The position numbers were made by a program, and so were the translations under genes. From an uncultured Mycoplasmatota bacterium (GTDB taxonomy: Bacteria > Bacillota_I > Bacilli_A > RF39 > UBA660), in the NCBI GenBank assembly GCA_945948625.1, contig CAMFBT010000003.1:1-32822 (forward strand): a stretch of 32,822 bases of DNA, written 5' to 3'. Under the pieces are notes generated by a model. That model saw only the letters and a list, made by a program, of their open reading frames with translations. It was not told where the DNA came from and did no database searches. This document shows, one piece after another, positions 19,262-29,192 of this stretch. Each line of letters opens with the position of its first letter. The first letter of the stretch is position 1.

Positions 19262-19289
19262 AAATATCACTTAATTGTGATATTTTTTT
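19260..19289. terminator. Bidirectional terminator between the converging CapA and ClpC genes
   Basis: AAAAATATCAC-TTAATT-GTGATATTTTT. Confidence 0.88.
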
Positions 19290-21582
19290 CTTCACATATA
19301 GAATTAATAACAACTTCTTTCTTTCCATTAATAACACTATCAATAATAATATTTTCAATATCTTTAGAAATAATTTTATCAATTCTTCTAGCACCAAAAT
19401 CAAAAAAATTACATTTATTCATAATCTCGTTACTAATATTTTCAGATAATTTAATATTAATATCAGAATATCTATTTCTAACTTCCTCAAGTCTCTTATC
19501 TATAATACTAATAATATTATTCCTATCTAATCTATTAAAAATAAGAACATTATCAAGTCTATTAATAAAAGCAGTACTAAAATAATTCTTCAAACTAGAA
19601 TAAATATTATTATTAGAAATCTTATTAAAACCAATCGAAGATTTTTCAAAACCAATATTTGATGTCATAATAATAACAACATTATTAAATCTAACAATTC
19701 TTCCTTTAGAATTTTTTATTTTTCCTTCTTCAAGTATCTGATAAAATAAATTAATAACCGAAGGATGAGCTTTATCAATTTCATCAAGTAAAAGAACACT
19801 ATTTGGTTTATTTCTAATTTCTTCTAAAATATTTTTATTATCATCATAACCAACATATCCAGGTGAAGAACCAAGTATCTTATTAATAGAAGTACTATCA
19901 GAATATTCACTCATATCAAGTCTAATAAAATTATCTTCCCCAACTAAAACCTTAGCATATTCTTTTGCTAATATACTTTTACCAACACCACTAGGTCCTA
20001 CAAATAAAATAGAATAACATTTATCATTATATCCATATCTAATTCTTTTAGTAATATCCATCAAATAATTAATAACACTCTCTTGTCCTATAATAGTATT
20101 AAGTAATTTATCTTTTATACTATCAATATCTTTAAGACTATCAGAAACAATTTCATATACAGGAATACCACATCGGTTACTAATAACAGATGCTACATCA
20201 CTTTCAGTAACAATATTCTTATCATTTTTACTAGATAATTCAAAATTATTAAGTAATGACATAAGTTCAGTTTCTTTTTTTCTCAAATCATAGGCTTTAA
20301 CAATATTATTATCAATAATAAAACTATTCTTATCTTTACTTAATTTATTTAATTGCTTCTTAATATCTTTAATTTCATTATCAAGAAAAGATCCCTTTAA
20401 ACCTACACTAGAGGAAACTTCATCTAAAATATCAATTTCTTTATCTGGCCTATTTCTATCAAAAATATATTTTTCAGACAAATTAATAATAGAGTCAATA
20501 ATTTTTTCATCAATAAAAACATTATGATATTCCTCATATATTCCTTTAATTTTCATCAAAATATTTTTCGTCTCAGAGACACTTGGTTCATTAATATATA
20601 CTTTTTGAAATCTTCGCTCAAGTGCTGAATCTTTTTCAATAAATTTCTTATATTCTTCAGTAGTAGTAGCACCAATACATCTAATTTTACCTCTAGCTAA
20701 TGCAGGCTTTAAAATATTTGAGGCATCAATAGCACCTTCAGCACCACCTGCACCTACTAAAGTATGAATTTCATCAATAAATAAAATAATATCGTTATTA
20801 TCTTCAATTTCTTTAATAACTTTCTTCATTCTTTCTTCAAATTCTCCACGATATTTAGTACCTGCTACCATCGTAGCCATGTCAAGAGAAATAATCTTTT
20901 TATTCAACAAAGACCTAGGAACATCATCATTAGCAATAAGCCTAGATAATTCCTCTACAATAGCAGTTTTTCCAACTCCAGCATCACCAATTAAAATTGG
21001 ATTATTCTTTGTTCTTCTACATAGTATTTCCATAACCCTTTTAACTTCTTTTCCTCTTCCAATAACAGGATCAAGACCATCGGTTTTAGCTATATTAGTA
21101 AGATCTATACCTAAATCATATATAAGTAATTTTTTCTTCTTATTACTTTTTAATTTTTTTATTAAACTATAAGAAAAATCATCATATAATTTTTCAATAT
21201 CAATTCCCATGCCAATAATAATTCTAATTGCAATACCTTCACCTTCCTCAAGCATTGAGAAAAATAAATGTTCTATAGTAACCTCACCATCATTATTTTC
21301 TTTACTATCAATAATAGCATTTTGAATAACCTTTCTAAGTAAAGGAGTATATAAAAAAACTTCATTCTTTTTATCCGTAGTACCAACAATTTTACATAAT
21401 TCATCCTTAAAATTATTATACATAAGTCCATATCCATTAAGTCTACTACTAATATTTGTATCACTATTTAATATAGCAAGAAGAAGATGCTCTGTTCCAA
21501 TATAAGGATGACCAAGTTCAATCATTTCATTTTTAGCATTAATTAAAACAGTTTGTGCCTCATCATTAAAATTTCCTATCAT
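19267..21582 (-). CDS. clpC: ClpC-type AAA+ Clp protease ATP-binding subunit
   Basis: Clp N-domain ([32 protein letters not shown]), two Walker A motifs ([17 protein letters not shown]), [22 protein letters not shown]. Confidence 0.92.
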   Translation of the reverse strand: MIGNFNDEAQTVLINAKNEMIELGHPYIGTEHLLLAILNSDTNISSRLNGYGLMYNNFKDELCKIVGTTDKKNEVFLYTPLLRKVIQNAIIDSKENNDGEVTIEHLFFSMLEEGEGIAIRIIIGMGIDIEKLYDDFSYSLIKKLKSNKKKKLLIYDLGIDLTNIAKTDGLDPVIGRGKEVKRVMEILCRRTKNNPILIGDAGVGKTAIVEELSRLIANDDVPRSLLNKKIISLDMATMVAGTKYRGEFEERMKKVIKEIEDNNDIILFIDEIHTLVGAGGAEGAIDASNILKPALARGKIRCIGATTTEEYKKFIEKDSALERRFQKVYINEPSVSETKNILMKIKGIYEEYHNVFIDEKIIDSIINLSEKYIFDRNRPDKEIDILDEVSSSVGLKGSFLDNEIKDIKKQLNKLSKDKNSFIIDNNIVKAYDLRKKETELMSLLNNFELSSKNDKNIVTESDVASVISNRCGIPVYEIVSDSLKDIDSIKDKLLNTIIGQESVINYLMDITKRIRYGYNDKCYSILFVGPSGVGKSILAKEYAKVLVGEDNFIRLDMSEYSDSTSINKILGSSPGYVGYDDNKNILEEIRNKPNSVLLLDEIDKAHPSVINLFYQILEEGKIKNSKGRIVRFNNVVIIMTSNIGFEKSSIGFNKISNNNIYSSLKNYFSTAFINRLDNVLIFNRLDRNNIISIIDKRLEEVRNRYSDINIKLSENISNEIMNKCNFFDFGARRIDKIISKDIENIIIDSVINGKKEVVINSICEEKNITIK

Positions 21583-21663
21583 AATTTTCTCCTTTCATAC
21601 TTATTCTATGAATATAATGCTATATTTTGAAAGATTTTAAACAAAAAAAAAAGACATTTTTAT

Positions 21664-21692
21664 AAAAAAAGATATCTACTTAAGTAGATATC
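21664..21692 (-). terminator. Terminator after the YfcC-like gene containing a perfect 22-bp palindrome
   Basis: GATATCTACTTAAGTAGATATC followed on the minus strand by T7. Confidence 0.85.
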
Positions 21693-21699
21693 AAAATAA

Positions 21700-23154
21700 T
21701 TATATTAAAGCCATTACTAATAATATAAGAATTACAAGTAAGAATAACATTAATACAAATCTCCAAATATACTTAACCCATGAAGTATATGGAACATCAA
21801 AATATTTAAGTGCCACTATTAAAAGGAAACTAGTAGGTCCAATAATAGATACTATACCATAAATACTTTGAAAAGCCATAGCATATGTACTTAACATAGA
21901 TTGATCTTCAATCAAGGCAATCATTGGAGAATAAACTCCAGCAATAGTATAATAGAAATCAGTATGTAATAAACTACCTAATACTGAAATAATACTAGAA
22001 GTAAATAAGTTTATTCCTAATTTAGTTTCAGAAATCCAAGTAATTATATTAGACATAAATCCATGATTATATGTACATACAAGTATAGTATAAGTAATAA
22101 TAACTAGAAAGATAATAGGAATCATTTTCTTAGATCCACTAACAAAGTTATCAAATACTTCACTAAATTTAACTTTATAAACAAACTTAATAATTAAAGT
22201 AAATATAATCAAAGTAATGATAATTGACATATAAGAGCCCAAGTTAGCCCAATTACCAAATGAATAAATACTATTATATATAATATTAGAAAAAATAGAA
22301 AATTCTCCAATCTTAAGACCTAGTAACCATTCATTAAACTTATCAAAACATTCAATACCAAATAAAGTATTCCAAGGTAAATATCCTAATACTAAAACAA
22401 CAAATATAATAGATAGGATAACAATCATAGGCCAAGTTTTAATATTTTTATAATCTCCCTTAACCTCAGATACATAAGCCTCAGAACTTTCATTAAGCTC
22501 ATATTTAACTTTTTTATCCTTAACATTCTTTATATGTCTATCAATAAAGAAAATAAGTAAAGCTGTACCTAATACTAATAAAATTAATTTAGGCCATAAG
22601 TTAGTATAATCACTAATACCTGTCAACCTTTCAATAGTAGTTGCACTATAACCATAATAATTATTAGGATCTCTAAAAGTTACATATAAACTACTCAAAA
22701 ATCCTACTAACATAGCAACAATTGTAGAACTAATAGCCACTAATTTATCATAACCAAGAAGTAAGATAATAGCAACAATAAAAGGTACAAACACTAATAG
22801 AACATTAACAAGTCCTGTAACAAAGGTAAGTACTGCAAATAGAGCAGTAACAATAAAAATAAATAATTTACTATGTGATTTAACCTTTTGAGCAATATTA
22901 TCTATTAATTTCTTATAAGCAGGTACTTCGTTAATAACAGCATAAAATGCTCCTAATACTAATAAATAAACCGCAGTATCAAAGAAATAATAGAATGATT
23001 GAGCAAAATTAATAAAAACATCACCAAAAGAAATCATTGTATATTTACCCTCTAATCCAGGAACAAAATATCCAAGAATAGCAAGAATACCATCTACAAC
23101 AAATAGTGCACCTAAAACAATTAAAATTACTTTAAATAAACTATGTTTCTTCAT
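21700..23154 (-). CDS. YfcC-like/C4-dicarboxylate-carrier-like multi-TM transporter
   Basis: About 12 hydrophobic segments; FVTGLVNVLLVFVPFIVAIILLLGYDKLVAISSTIVAMLVGFL; IIGPTSFLLIVALKYFDVPYTSWVKYIW. Confidence 0.65.
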   Translation of the reverse strand: MKKHSLFKVILIVLGALFVVDGILAILGYFVPGLEGKYTMISFGDVFINFAQSFYYFFDTAVYLLVLGAFYAVINEVPAYKKLIDNIAQKVKSHSKLFIFIVTALFAVLTFVTGLVNVLLVFVPFIVAIILLLGYDKLVAISSTIVAMLVGFLSSLYVTFRDPNNYYGYSATTIERLTGISDYTNLWPKLILLVLGTALLIFFIDRHIKNVKDKKVKYELNESSEAYVSEVKGDYKNIKTWPMIVILSIIFVVLVLGYLPWNTLFGIECFDKFNEWLLGLKIGEFSIFSNIIYNSIYSFGNWANLGSYMSIIITLIIFTLIIKFVYKVKFSEVFDNFVSGSKKMIPIIFLVIITYTILVCTYNHGFMSNIITWISETKLGINLFTSSIISVLGSLLHTDFYYTIAGVYSPMIALIEDQSMLSTYAMAFQSIYGIVSIIGPTSFLLIVALKYFDVPYTSWVKYIWRFVLMLFLLVILILLVMALI

Positions 23155-23174
23155 AATAACCTCCTCTACTCATA

Positions 23175-23202
23175 ATTATATCACAAATGAACTAAATGTA
23201 AA
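23175..23202 (-). promoter_or_regulatory. SigA-type promoter for the YfcC-like gene
   Basis: TTTACA-N16-TATAAT with TGA extended -10; AGAGGAGG SD before the ATG. Confidence 0.78.
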
Positions 23203-23205
23203 TAA

Positions 23206-23233
23206 AAAAAGAGAAAAAACTATAGTTTTTCCC
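23206..23233 (-). terminator. Terminator downstream of lysS
   Basis: Minus strand GGGAAAAACTATAGTTTTTTCTCTTTTTTT. Confidence 0.75.
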
Positions 23234-23254
23234 TTATTTTTATAGGTTTGATAT

Positions 23255-24736
23255 CTATTTTCTTTCTTTCATAGTAGGAAAAAGAATAACATCTCTTATA
23301 GAATCAGACTCAGTAAATAACATACATAATCTATCTATTCCATAACCAATACCACCAGCTGGAGGCATACCATATTCTAAAGCTTCAACAAAATCTATAT
23401 CTATATCGTTAGCTTCATCATTTCCAAGATTTCTCTCTTTAATTTGATTTTCAAATCTTTCTAATTGATCAATAGGATCATTAAGTTCAGTATAAGCATT
23501 AGCAAACTCTTTTCCACCTATAAATAATTCAAATCTATCTACAAATCTAGGATCTTCTGGATTTTTCTTAGTTAAAGGACTAATTTCAATAGGATGTCCA
23601 TATAAGAATGTAGGTTGAATCAAAGAATCCTCAACATACTTTTCAAAAAATAAATTAACAATATGACCAAAACTCTTTTCATGTTCTTCAACTTCAATAT
23701 TATGTTCTTCAGCTAGTTTTAAAGCTTCTTCAAGTGTCATATCTTTTTTAAAATCGATGCCTGTTTTTTCTTTAATAGATTCTACCATACTAATTCTCTT
23801 CCATGGTCCTTCTAAATTAATTTCATTACCACACCAATTAAAAGTCAATCTTCCAAAAACCTCTCTACCAATAGTTTGAAACATATCCTCTGTCATATCC
23901 ATCATACCATCTAAATTACTAAAAGCAAGATATGCCTCAAGTTCAGTAAATTCCGGATTATGTCTAGTATCCATACCTTCATTTCTAAATACTCTTCCAA
24001 TCTCATAAACAGCTTCCATACCACCAACAAGTAATCTTTTTAAAGGAAGTTCCAAAGCTATTCTAAGATACATATCCAAATCCTGTGCATTATGATGTGT
24101 AGTAAAAGGTCGAGCACTAGCACCTGTAAGTAAAGTAGTAAGAACAGGAGTTTCTACTTCAACAAATCCTCTATTATCCATAAAATTTTGAATACATCTA
24201 ATAATTTTTGGTCTAAGAAAAGCATTTCTTTTAGATTCCTCATTCATAATTAAATCAACATATCTTCTTCTATATCTCTCTTCAATATCAGTAAGACCAT
24301 GATACTTTTCAGGTAAAGGTCTAAGAGCTTTAACCAAATGAGTATACTCCAAACACTTAATAGTAAGCTCACCAGTTTTTGTTTTCATAACCTTACCAGT
24401 CACACCAACAATATCTCCAATATCCGCAGTCTTAAATAAATTATAAGATTCTTCACCAACATCATTAATAGATATATATACTTGCATTTTACCAGTCTTA
24501 TCCTGAATACTAAAGAAAGAAGCTTTTCCCATCTTTCTAATAAACATAATCCTACCAGCAATAGTAACTCTATCATCTAATTCTTCTAATTTATCATGAT
24601 CATAATCTTTATATTTATCTTTTATCTCACTAGCAAAATGACTCCTATCAAATCTATGTCCAAAAGGATCAATACCCATTTCTCTAATTCTATTTGCTTT
24701 TTCAATTCTAACTAATTCTTGATCAGTTCTTTCCAT
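23255..24736 (-). CDS. lysS: Lysyl-tRNA synthetase, class II
   Basis: OB-fold N-terminus, RYRRRYVDLIMNEESKRNAF, VYEIGRVFRNEGMDTRHNPEFTELEAYLAF, PPAGGIGYGIDRLCMLFT. Confidence 0.97.
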   Translation of the reverse strand: MERTDQELVRIEKANRIREMGIDPFGHRFDRSHFASEIKDKYKDYDHDKLEELDDRVTIAGRIMFIRKMGKASFFSIQDKTGKMQVYISINDVGEESYNLFKTADIGDIVGVTGKVMKTKTGELTIKCLEYTHLVKALRPLPEKYHGLTDIEERYRRRYVDLIMNEESKRNAFLRPKIIRCIQNFMDNRGFVEVETPVLTTLLTGASARPFTTHHNAQDLDMYLRIALELPLKRLLVGGMEAVYEIGRVFRNEGMDTRHNPEFTELEAYLAFSNLDGMMDMTEDMFQTIGREVFGRLTFNWCGNEINLEGPWKRISMVESIKEKTGIDFKKDMTLEEALKLAEEHNIEVEEHEKSFGHIVNLFFEKYVEDSLIQPTFLYGHPIEISPLTKKNPEDPRFVDRFELFIGGKEFANAYTELNDPIDQLERFENQIKERNLGNDEANDIDIDFVEALEYGMPPAGGIGYGIDRLCMLFTESDSIRDVILFPTMKERK

Positions 24737-25332
24737 TTTTTATCATCCTCTCCTATTACTTTAGTCTTAGCAATAATATCATGTAATCCTCTACCATCCT
24801 TCTTATACAACATCATAAGAAGTGATATAACAATAAATAAGCTTTCAATAACAGATACTACACTAACACTATAATTAAAACTTTCAATATCTAAAAAGTT
24901 AATACTAATTAAACTATATAAAGTTGTAATAATACCATATATAAATAAACTCCTAATTAAAATATTCCATATACTAGCTCTTTCACCTTTATCATTTACA
25001 ACTCTAATCTTACAAATCTTCTTACCTAAAGTTTGTCCCTTATTAAAATAAGCAAAAACAATATAATAGCCAATGATTATAACGCAAGTTATAACATTGA
25101 CAGGAAGTTTCCGTTTAGTAAGTTCATAATTAAGGGGCAATGCTTCTTCATTATATTCTTCAATCGTAATATTTCCATTTTTATATTCATTAGTTAAATT
25201 ATTAACCTTTTCTGTAATATCACTACCAACATTAATATTAGCAGTAATAAAAGATAGAACAAGTAAAATAATAAAATAATCAATCATATATGCAAATATT
25301 CTCTTAAAAAAATCTGCCTTCATTAAAATCAC
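24712..25332 (-). CDS. RDD family membrane protein
   Basis: FFKRIFAYMIDYFIILL, FNKGQTLGKKICKIRVVNDKG; overlaps the lysS start. Confidence 0.88.
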   Translation of the reverse strand: MILMKADFFKRIFAYMIDYFIILLVLSFITANINVGSDITEKVNNLTNEYKNGNITIEEYNEEALPLNYELTKRKLPVNVITCVIIIGYYIVFAYFNKGQTLGKKICKIRVVNDKGERASIWNILIRSLFIYGIITTLYSLISINFLDIESFNYSVSVVSVIESLFIVISLLMMLYKKDGRGLHDIIAKTKVIGEDDKKWKELIKN

Positions 25333-25343
25333 CTGTAAATATA

Positions 25344-26327
25344 TTATATACTATTTTCCAATATTTTCAAATAATTATTTAAAATTTTCTGAAGTTCCTC
25401 TTTTGTAGTAGCTTTAAATATCTCTTTTTTTACTTCTTGACTACCAGGCATACTCTTTAAATACCAAGCAATATGACTTCTCATTTCAAGAACAGCAACC
25501 TTCTCTGACTTAATCTTTAATAAATAATCTAGATGATGAAAACACATATCAATCTTTTCTCTATAATTAGGTTTATCTATTATAATACCAGTTTCAAAAT
25601 AAGTAACTAGTTGCTTAATAAACCAAGGATTCCCAAGCACACCCCTTCCTATCATAATAGCATCACAACCAGTATAAGAAAACATTTTTTTAGCACTCTC
25701 AATATCTTTAATATCACCATTACCAATAACAGGAATATGAACACTCTCTTTAACTTGTTTTATAATATCTAAATCAACATTTCCAGAATAACCTTGACTT
25801 CGTGTTCTCCCATGAACAGTAATAGCGCTTGCACCAGCTTTTTCACAAATCATAGCAACTTCCACTGCATTAATACTATTATTATCCCAACCACTTCTAA
25901 TCTTAACAGTTACAGGAACACTAACAGTTTCCACTACTGATTTAACAATATCATAAATCTTATCAGGACTCTTAAGTAATGCAGCACCAGCTTGCGATTT
26001 AATAGCAACTTTAGGAACAGGACATCCCATATTTATATCAATAATATCAGGATTCATAATATTTTCAACCATTTTTGCAGCTTCCACAAAAGTTTCTTTA
26101 TCGCTACCAAATATTTGTTGAGTTATAGGTCTCTCACACTCTTCAAAATAAAGCATATCTTTAGTTTTTTTACTATCATATATAAGCCCCTTATCACTAA
26201 CCATTTCAGCATAGATAAGACCACAACCCATCTCTTTAATAATTTTTCTAAAAGCACTATTACAAATACCAGCCATAGGAGCAAGAACAATATTATTTTT
26301 AATTAACACATTACCTATTTTAAACAT
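25344..26327 (-). CDS. dusB: tRNA-dihydrouridine synthase
   Basis: LAPMAGICNSAFRKI, INMGCPVPKVAIKSQAGAALL, TVHGRTRSQGYSG. Start corrected to 26327 (MFKIGNVLIKNN). Confidence 0.92.
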   Translation of the reverse strand: MFKIGNVLIKNNIVLAPMAGICNSAFRKIIKEMGCGLIYAEMVSDKGLIYDSKKTKDMLYFEECERPITQQIFGSDKETFVEAAKMVENIMNPDIIDINMGCPVPKVAIKSQAGAALLKSPDKIYDIVKSVVETVSVPVTVKIRSGWDNNSINAVEVAMICEKAGASAITVHGRTRSQGYSGNVDLDIIKQVKESVHIPVIGNGDIKDIESAKKMFSYTGCDAIMIGRGVLGNPWFIKQLVTYFETGIIIDKPNYREKIDMCFHHLDYLLKIKSEKVAVLEMRSHIAWYLKSMPGSQEVKKEIFKATTKEELQKILNNYLKILENSI

Positions 26328-26365
26328 AAAATCACCCACTTGTAAGTATTTTAACATAAATAAAA

Positions 26366-26395
26366 GAAAAAATTAAGTAAAATCTTAATTTTCTC
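26366..26395 (-). terminator. Terminator downstream of the DUF1146 gene
   Basis: Minus strand GAGAAAATTAAG-ATTTTA-CTTAATTTTTTC then TTTT. Confidence 0.75.
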
Positions 26396-26397
26396 TT

Positions 26398-26586
26398 TTA
26401 TTTAACAATATATAAAAAATCATATAAAAAATTAGTAACCAAATAAGATAATCCAAAAATTAACAATATATAAAAAATCTTTGCTTGATATATCTTATTT
26501 TTCTTAAATATTCCATTCAAATTTAAACCACCAATAGCATAAACAACTAAAGGTAGAATAAATAAATATAAAATAAACTTAATCAT
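26398..26586 (-). CDS. DUF1146 (YwzB-like) small membrane protein, 62 aa
   Basis: Two TM segments separated by KKNKIYQAKIFYILLIFGLSYLVTNFLYDFL. Confidence 0.8.
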   Translation of the reverse strand: MIKFILYLFILPLVVYAIGGLNLNGIFKKNKIYQAKIFYILLIFGLSYLVTNFLYDFLYIVK

Positions 26587-27025
26587 TTTCTATTTCCTTA
26601 ATCATATTATTTCTTCTAATATACTTATTAATATTAGAAAAAGGCGTAGTAATAAAACAATTAACTATTTTTTTCATCAAATCATAATCAATTTCTTCAC
26701 TCATAGCAATAACATTAGCATCGTTATGACTTCTAGATAGAATAGCCTCACTTTCATTAGATACTTTAGCACAATAAACACCTTTCATTTTATTTAATGC
26801 AATACTCATACCAATTCCAGTACCACATATTGCTATACCAAAATCAATTTCATTATTCTGAATATCTTCTCCCAATTTTTTAGCATATATAGGAAAATCA
26901 ACAGATTCAGAACTATTAGTACCATAATCAATAATAGTAATATCAATCTCATCAAAATATTCTTTAAGCCTTTCTTTGACATTAAAACCTCTATGATCAC
27001 TAGCAATTCCAATTTTAATATTCAT
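26579..27025 (-). CDS. rpiB: Ribose-5-phosphate isomerase B
   Basis: IGIASDHRGFNVKERLKEYF, DFGIAICGTGIGMSIALNKMKGVYCAKV, SRSHNDANVIAM. ATG 27025 preferred because of SD spacing. Confidence 0.94.
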   Translation of the reverse strand: MNIKIGIASDHRGFNVKERLKEYFDEIDITIIDYGTNSSESVDFPIYAKKLGEDIQNNEIDFGIAICGTGIGMSIALNKMKGVYCAKVSNESEAILSRSHNDANVIAMSEEIDYDLMKKIVNCFITTPFSNINKYIRRNNMIKEIEND

Positions 27026-27125
27026 ATATATCATCCTCTTTCAATATCAATTATAACCAATAAAATAAATAAATAAAACATAATTATACAATTTTTACAT
27101 TTTTTTTACATATATAAATATAAAA

Positions 27126-27147
27126 AAAGACAACAATTATTGTCTTT
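27126..27147 (-). terminator. Terminator overlapping the mreB/mbl 3' end
   Basis: AAAGACAA-TAATTG-TTGTCTTT then T tract; the stop codon is in the loop. Confidence 0.82.
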
Positions 27148-28129
27148 CTAACATATATAAGTTATCAAGTAAAATACCAGTTCCCTCAGCTACACAAGTA
27201 AGTGGAGATTCTGCTATAAATACAGGTACTTTTAATTCCTGACTAAGAATTTGAGAAAATCCATCTACTAAAGCACCGCCACCAGTAAGAACAATTCCTT
27301 TATCAATAATATCAGCAGATAATTCTGGTGGAGTTTGTTCCAAAATACCTTTAACAGCATGAATAATAGTATAAACACTTTCTCTAAGTGCCTCTTCTAC
27401 CTCATCACTAGTTAAAGTAATAGTATGAGGTAATCCGGTAACTAAATCTCTGCCTCTTACTTCCATTTTTTCATTTCTAGAACCTGGAAATACAGTACCA
27501 ATAGTAATTTTAATTTCTTCAGCAGTTCTTTCTCCAACTAAAAGCTTATATTTATCTTTAATATATTTAACAATATCATTATCAAAAGCATTACCAGCAA
27601 TCCTAATTGAAGCACTATTAACAATACCACCTAAAGATAAAATAGCAATATCAGTAGTACCTCCACCAATATCAATAACCATGTTTCCACTAGGTTTAGA
27701 AATATCCATACCAGCACCAATAGATGCCACCTTAGGTTCTTCCTCTAAAAATACTCTTTTTGCTCCAGTTCTTTCAGCAGCTTCTTTAATAGCATTTTTT
27801 TCTACCTGAGTAATATTAGATGGACAACAAATAAGAATTCTAGGTCTAGAAAAAAAACTTTTACCATTAACTTTTTTAATAAAATAATTAAGCATAACCT
27901 CTGTAGTTTCAAAATCCGCTATTACACCATCCTTCATAGGTTTAATAGCTTTAACTTTACCAGGAGTTCTTCCAAGCATCTCATGAGCTTCAGAACCTAC
28001 TGCTAAAGGTTTCTTAGTATCAGCATCAATAGCTACAACAGATGGCTCATTTAAAACAATACCCTGCCCCTTAATATAGATAAGTACATTCGCAGTTCCT
28101 AAGTCAATACCAATATCCTTATTAAACAC
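27137..28129 (-). CDS. mbl: MreB/Mbl rod-shape actin homolog
   Basis: DIGIDLGTANVLIYIKGQGIVLNEPSVVAID, VIDIGGGTTDIAILSLGGIV, GKGIVLTGGGAL-type motif. Adjacent to spoIIID as in Bacillus. GTG start. Confidence 0.9.
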   Translation of the reverse strand: MFNKDIGIDLGTANVLIYIKGQGIVLNEPSVVAIDADTKKPLAVGSEAHEMLGRTPGKVKAIKPMKDGVIADFETTEVMLNYFIKKVNGKSFFSRPRILICCPSNITQVEKNAIKEAAERTGAKRVFLEEEPKVASIGAGMDISKPSGNMVIDIGGGTTDIAILSLGGIVNSASIRIAGNAFDNDIVKYIKDKYKLLVGERTAEEIKITIGTVFPGSRNEKMEVRGRDLVTGLPHTITLTSDEVEEALRESVYTIIHAVKGILEQTPPELSADIIDKGIVLTGGGALVDGFSQILSQELKVPVFIAESPLTCVAEGTGILLDNLYMLERQ

Positions 28130-28186
28130 AAAATCACCATCCTTATCTCTATTTTACCACAATTTAACATTTTTTAATATACTTAA

Positions 28187-28441
28187 TTACACATTTCTAG
28201 TCAAAAACTTTCTTTTTGTTGATTCTCCACCTCTAATATGTTTAATATCAGTATGATAATTCATAATATTTGACACTTTTTCATATAACAATTTGTCAAT
28301 CAAATAAAGACGATCTCTCATATCTTTATGTACAGTACTTTTAGATACCCCAAAAATATAAGAAGTTTCCCTAATAGTTTTATCATTTAAAATAATATAT
28401 TCTGCTTCACTAATAACCCGATTATATATTCTATTATTCAT
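28187..28441 (-). CDS. spoIIID: Sporulation transcriptional regulator SpoIIID
   Basis: HTH IRETSYIFGVSKSTVHKDMRDRL and C-terminal NYHTDIKHIRGGESTKRKF match the known SpoIIID pattern. Confidence 0.94.
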   Translation of the reverse strand: MNNRIYNRVISEAEYIILNDKTIRETSYIFGVSKSTVHKDMRDRLYLIDKLLYEKVSNIMNYHTDIKHIRGGESTKRKFLTRNV

Positions 28442-28500
28442 ATATTCACCTAAATAATTATATTAAATATAGAATATAATTATGTAAAAAACTATTTATA

Positions 28501-29145
28501 CTATAATTCATCTAAAGATTTATTATAATATTCTTCTGGATTAACAATTTTTCCTTTGTAATATAATTCAAAATGTAAATAGTTACCATCACTATTTTCA
28601 ATATTAGACAAACCACTTTTAGCAATAATTTGACCCTGAATAACTTTATCATCCTTGCTTACATTAACTTCAGATAGACTTTGATAAACAGATATTAAAT
28701 CATTATTATGTCTTATCTCAATTGTAGTACCCATGATATCATTCTTTTGAACAGAAATAACCGTACCATCTAAGACGCTAATAATATCAAACACATTTTC
28801 ACAAGTATAATCTACACCAGAATTTTGCATATATGTATTTTCATAAAAAATAATAGATTTTTCTTGTTGATCACTGCTAGCATTATAATCATAAAAAGAT
28901 TTAGCAATTTTAACATTATTATCAAGATAAGGTCTAACAATAGAATTAATAGTACTAACAACAGGAACATCCTTATTAGCACCTTCAATAATTTCACCAT
29001 CAACATATTTTAAATTATTATTCTTATTTGAAAACAATACATTATTAGCAAATTTACCAACAAAAAACATAGTAAATAAAAATGCAATTACCAAAGTACC
29101 ATATATTACAGGTACAAAAAATGATTTAATTCTTTTATTATTCAT
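28501..29145 (-). CDS. spoIIQ: SpoIIQ-like M23/LytM-domain protein (degenerate metal site)
   Basis: One TM plus LytM-like domain (ISVLDGTVISVQKNDIMGTTIEIRHNNDLISVYQSLSEV...NYLHFELYYKGKIVNPEEYY); between spoIID and spoIIID. Start moved to ATG 29145 after AGAGGTGA. Confidence 0.85.
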   Translation of the reverse strand: MNNKRIKSFFVPVIYGTLVIAFLFTMFFVGKFANNVLFSNKNNNLKYVDGEIIEGANKDVPVVSTINSIVRPYLDNNVKIAKSFYDYNASSDQQEKSIIFYENTYMQNSGVDYTCENVFDIISVLDGTVISVQKNDIMGTTIEIRHNNDLISVYQSLSEVNVSKDDKVIQGQIIAKSGLSNIENSDGNYLHFELYYKGKIVNPEEYYNKSLDEL

Positions 29146-29162
29146 AATTTCACCTCTAATAT

Positions 29163-29191
29163 AATTGTTTCCTAAATTTAAAAATATATAC
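29163..29191 (-). promoter_or_regulatory. Possible SigF-type promoter for spoIIQ
   Basis: Minus strand GTATA-N14-GGAAACAATT compared with SigF consensus GYATA-N15-GGNNANAHTR. Confidence 0.35.
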
Positions 29192-29192
29192 A

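Noticed and set aside
19277-21464. ORFs 19277..19585 (+), 20879..21172 (+), 21273..21464 (-)
   Set aside because: Shadow frames of clpC.
21583-21640. CIRCE or CtsR operator upstream of clpC
   Set aside because: No TTAGCACTC-N9-GAGTGCTAA and no tandem GGTCAAA-type heptads seen.
21671-21692. 22-bp perfect palindrome as a protein operator or mobile-element end
   Set aside because: It is followed by T7 just after the YfcC-like stop, so a terminator is the simpler explanation; no transposase or target duplication is visible.
24712-25343. T-box leader for lysS
   Set aside because: lysS overlaps the upstream RDD gene, leaving no leader space for a T-box.
25992-29013. ORFs 25992..26306 (+), 28812..29006 (-), 28825..29013 (+)
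   Set aside because: Overlap dusB and spoIIQ in the wrong frame or strand, with no domain-like content.
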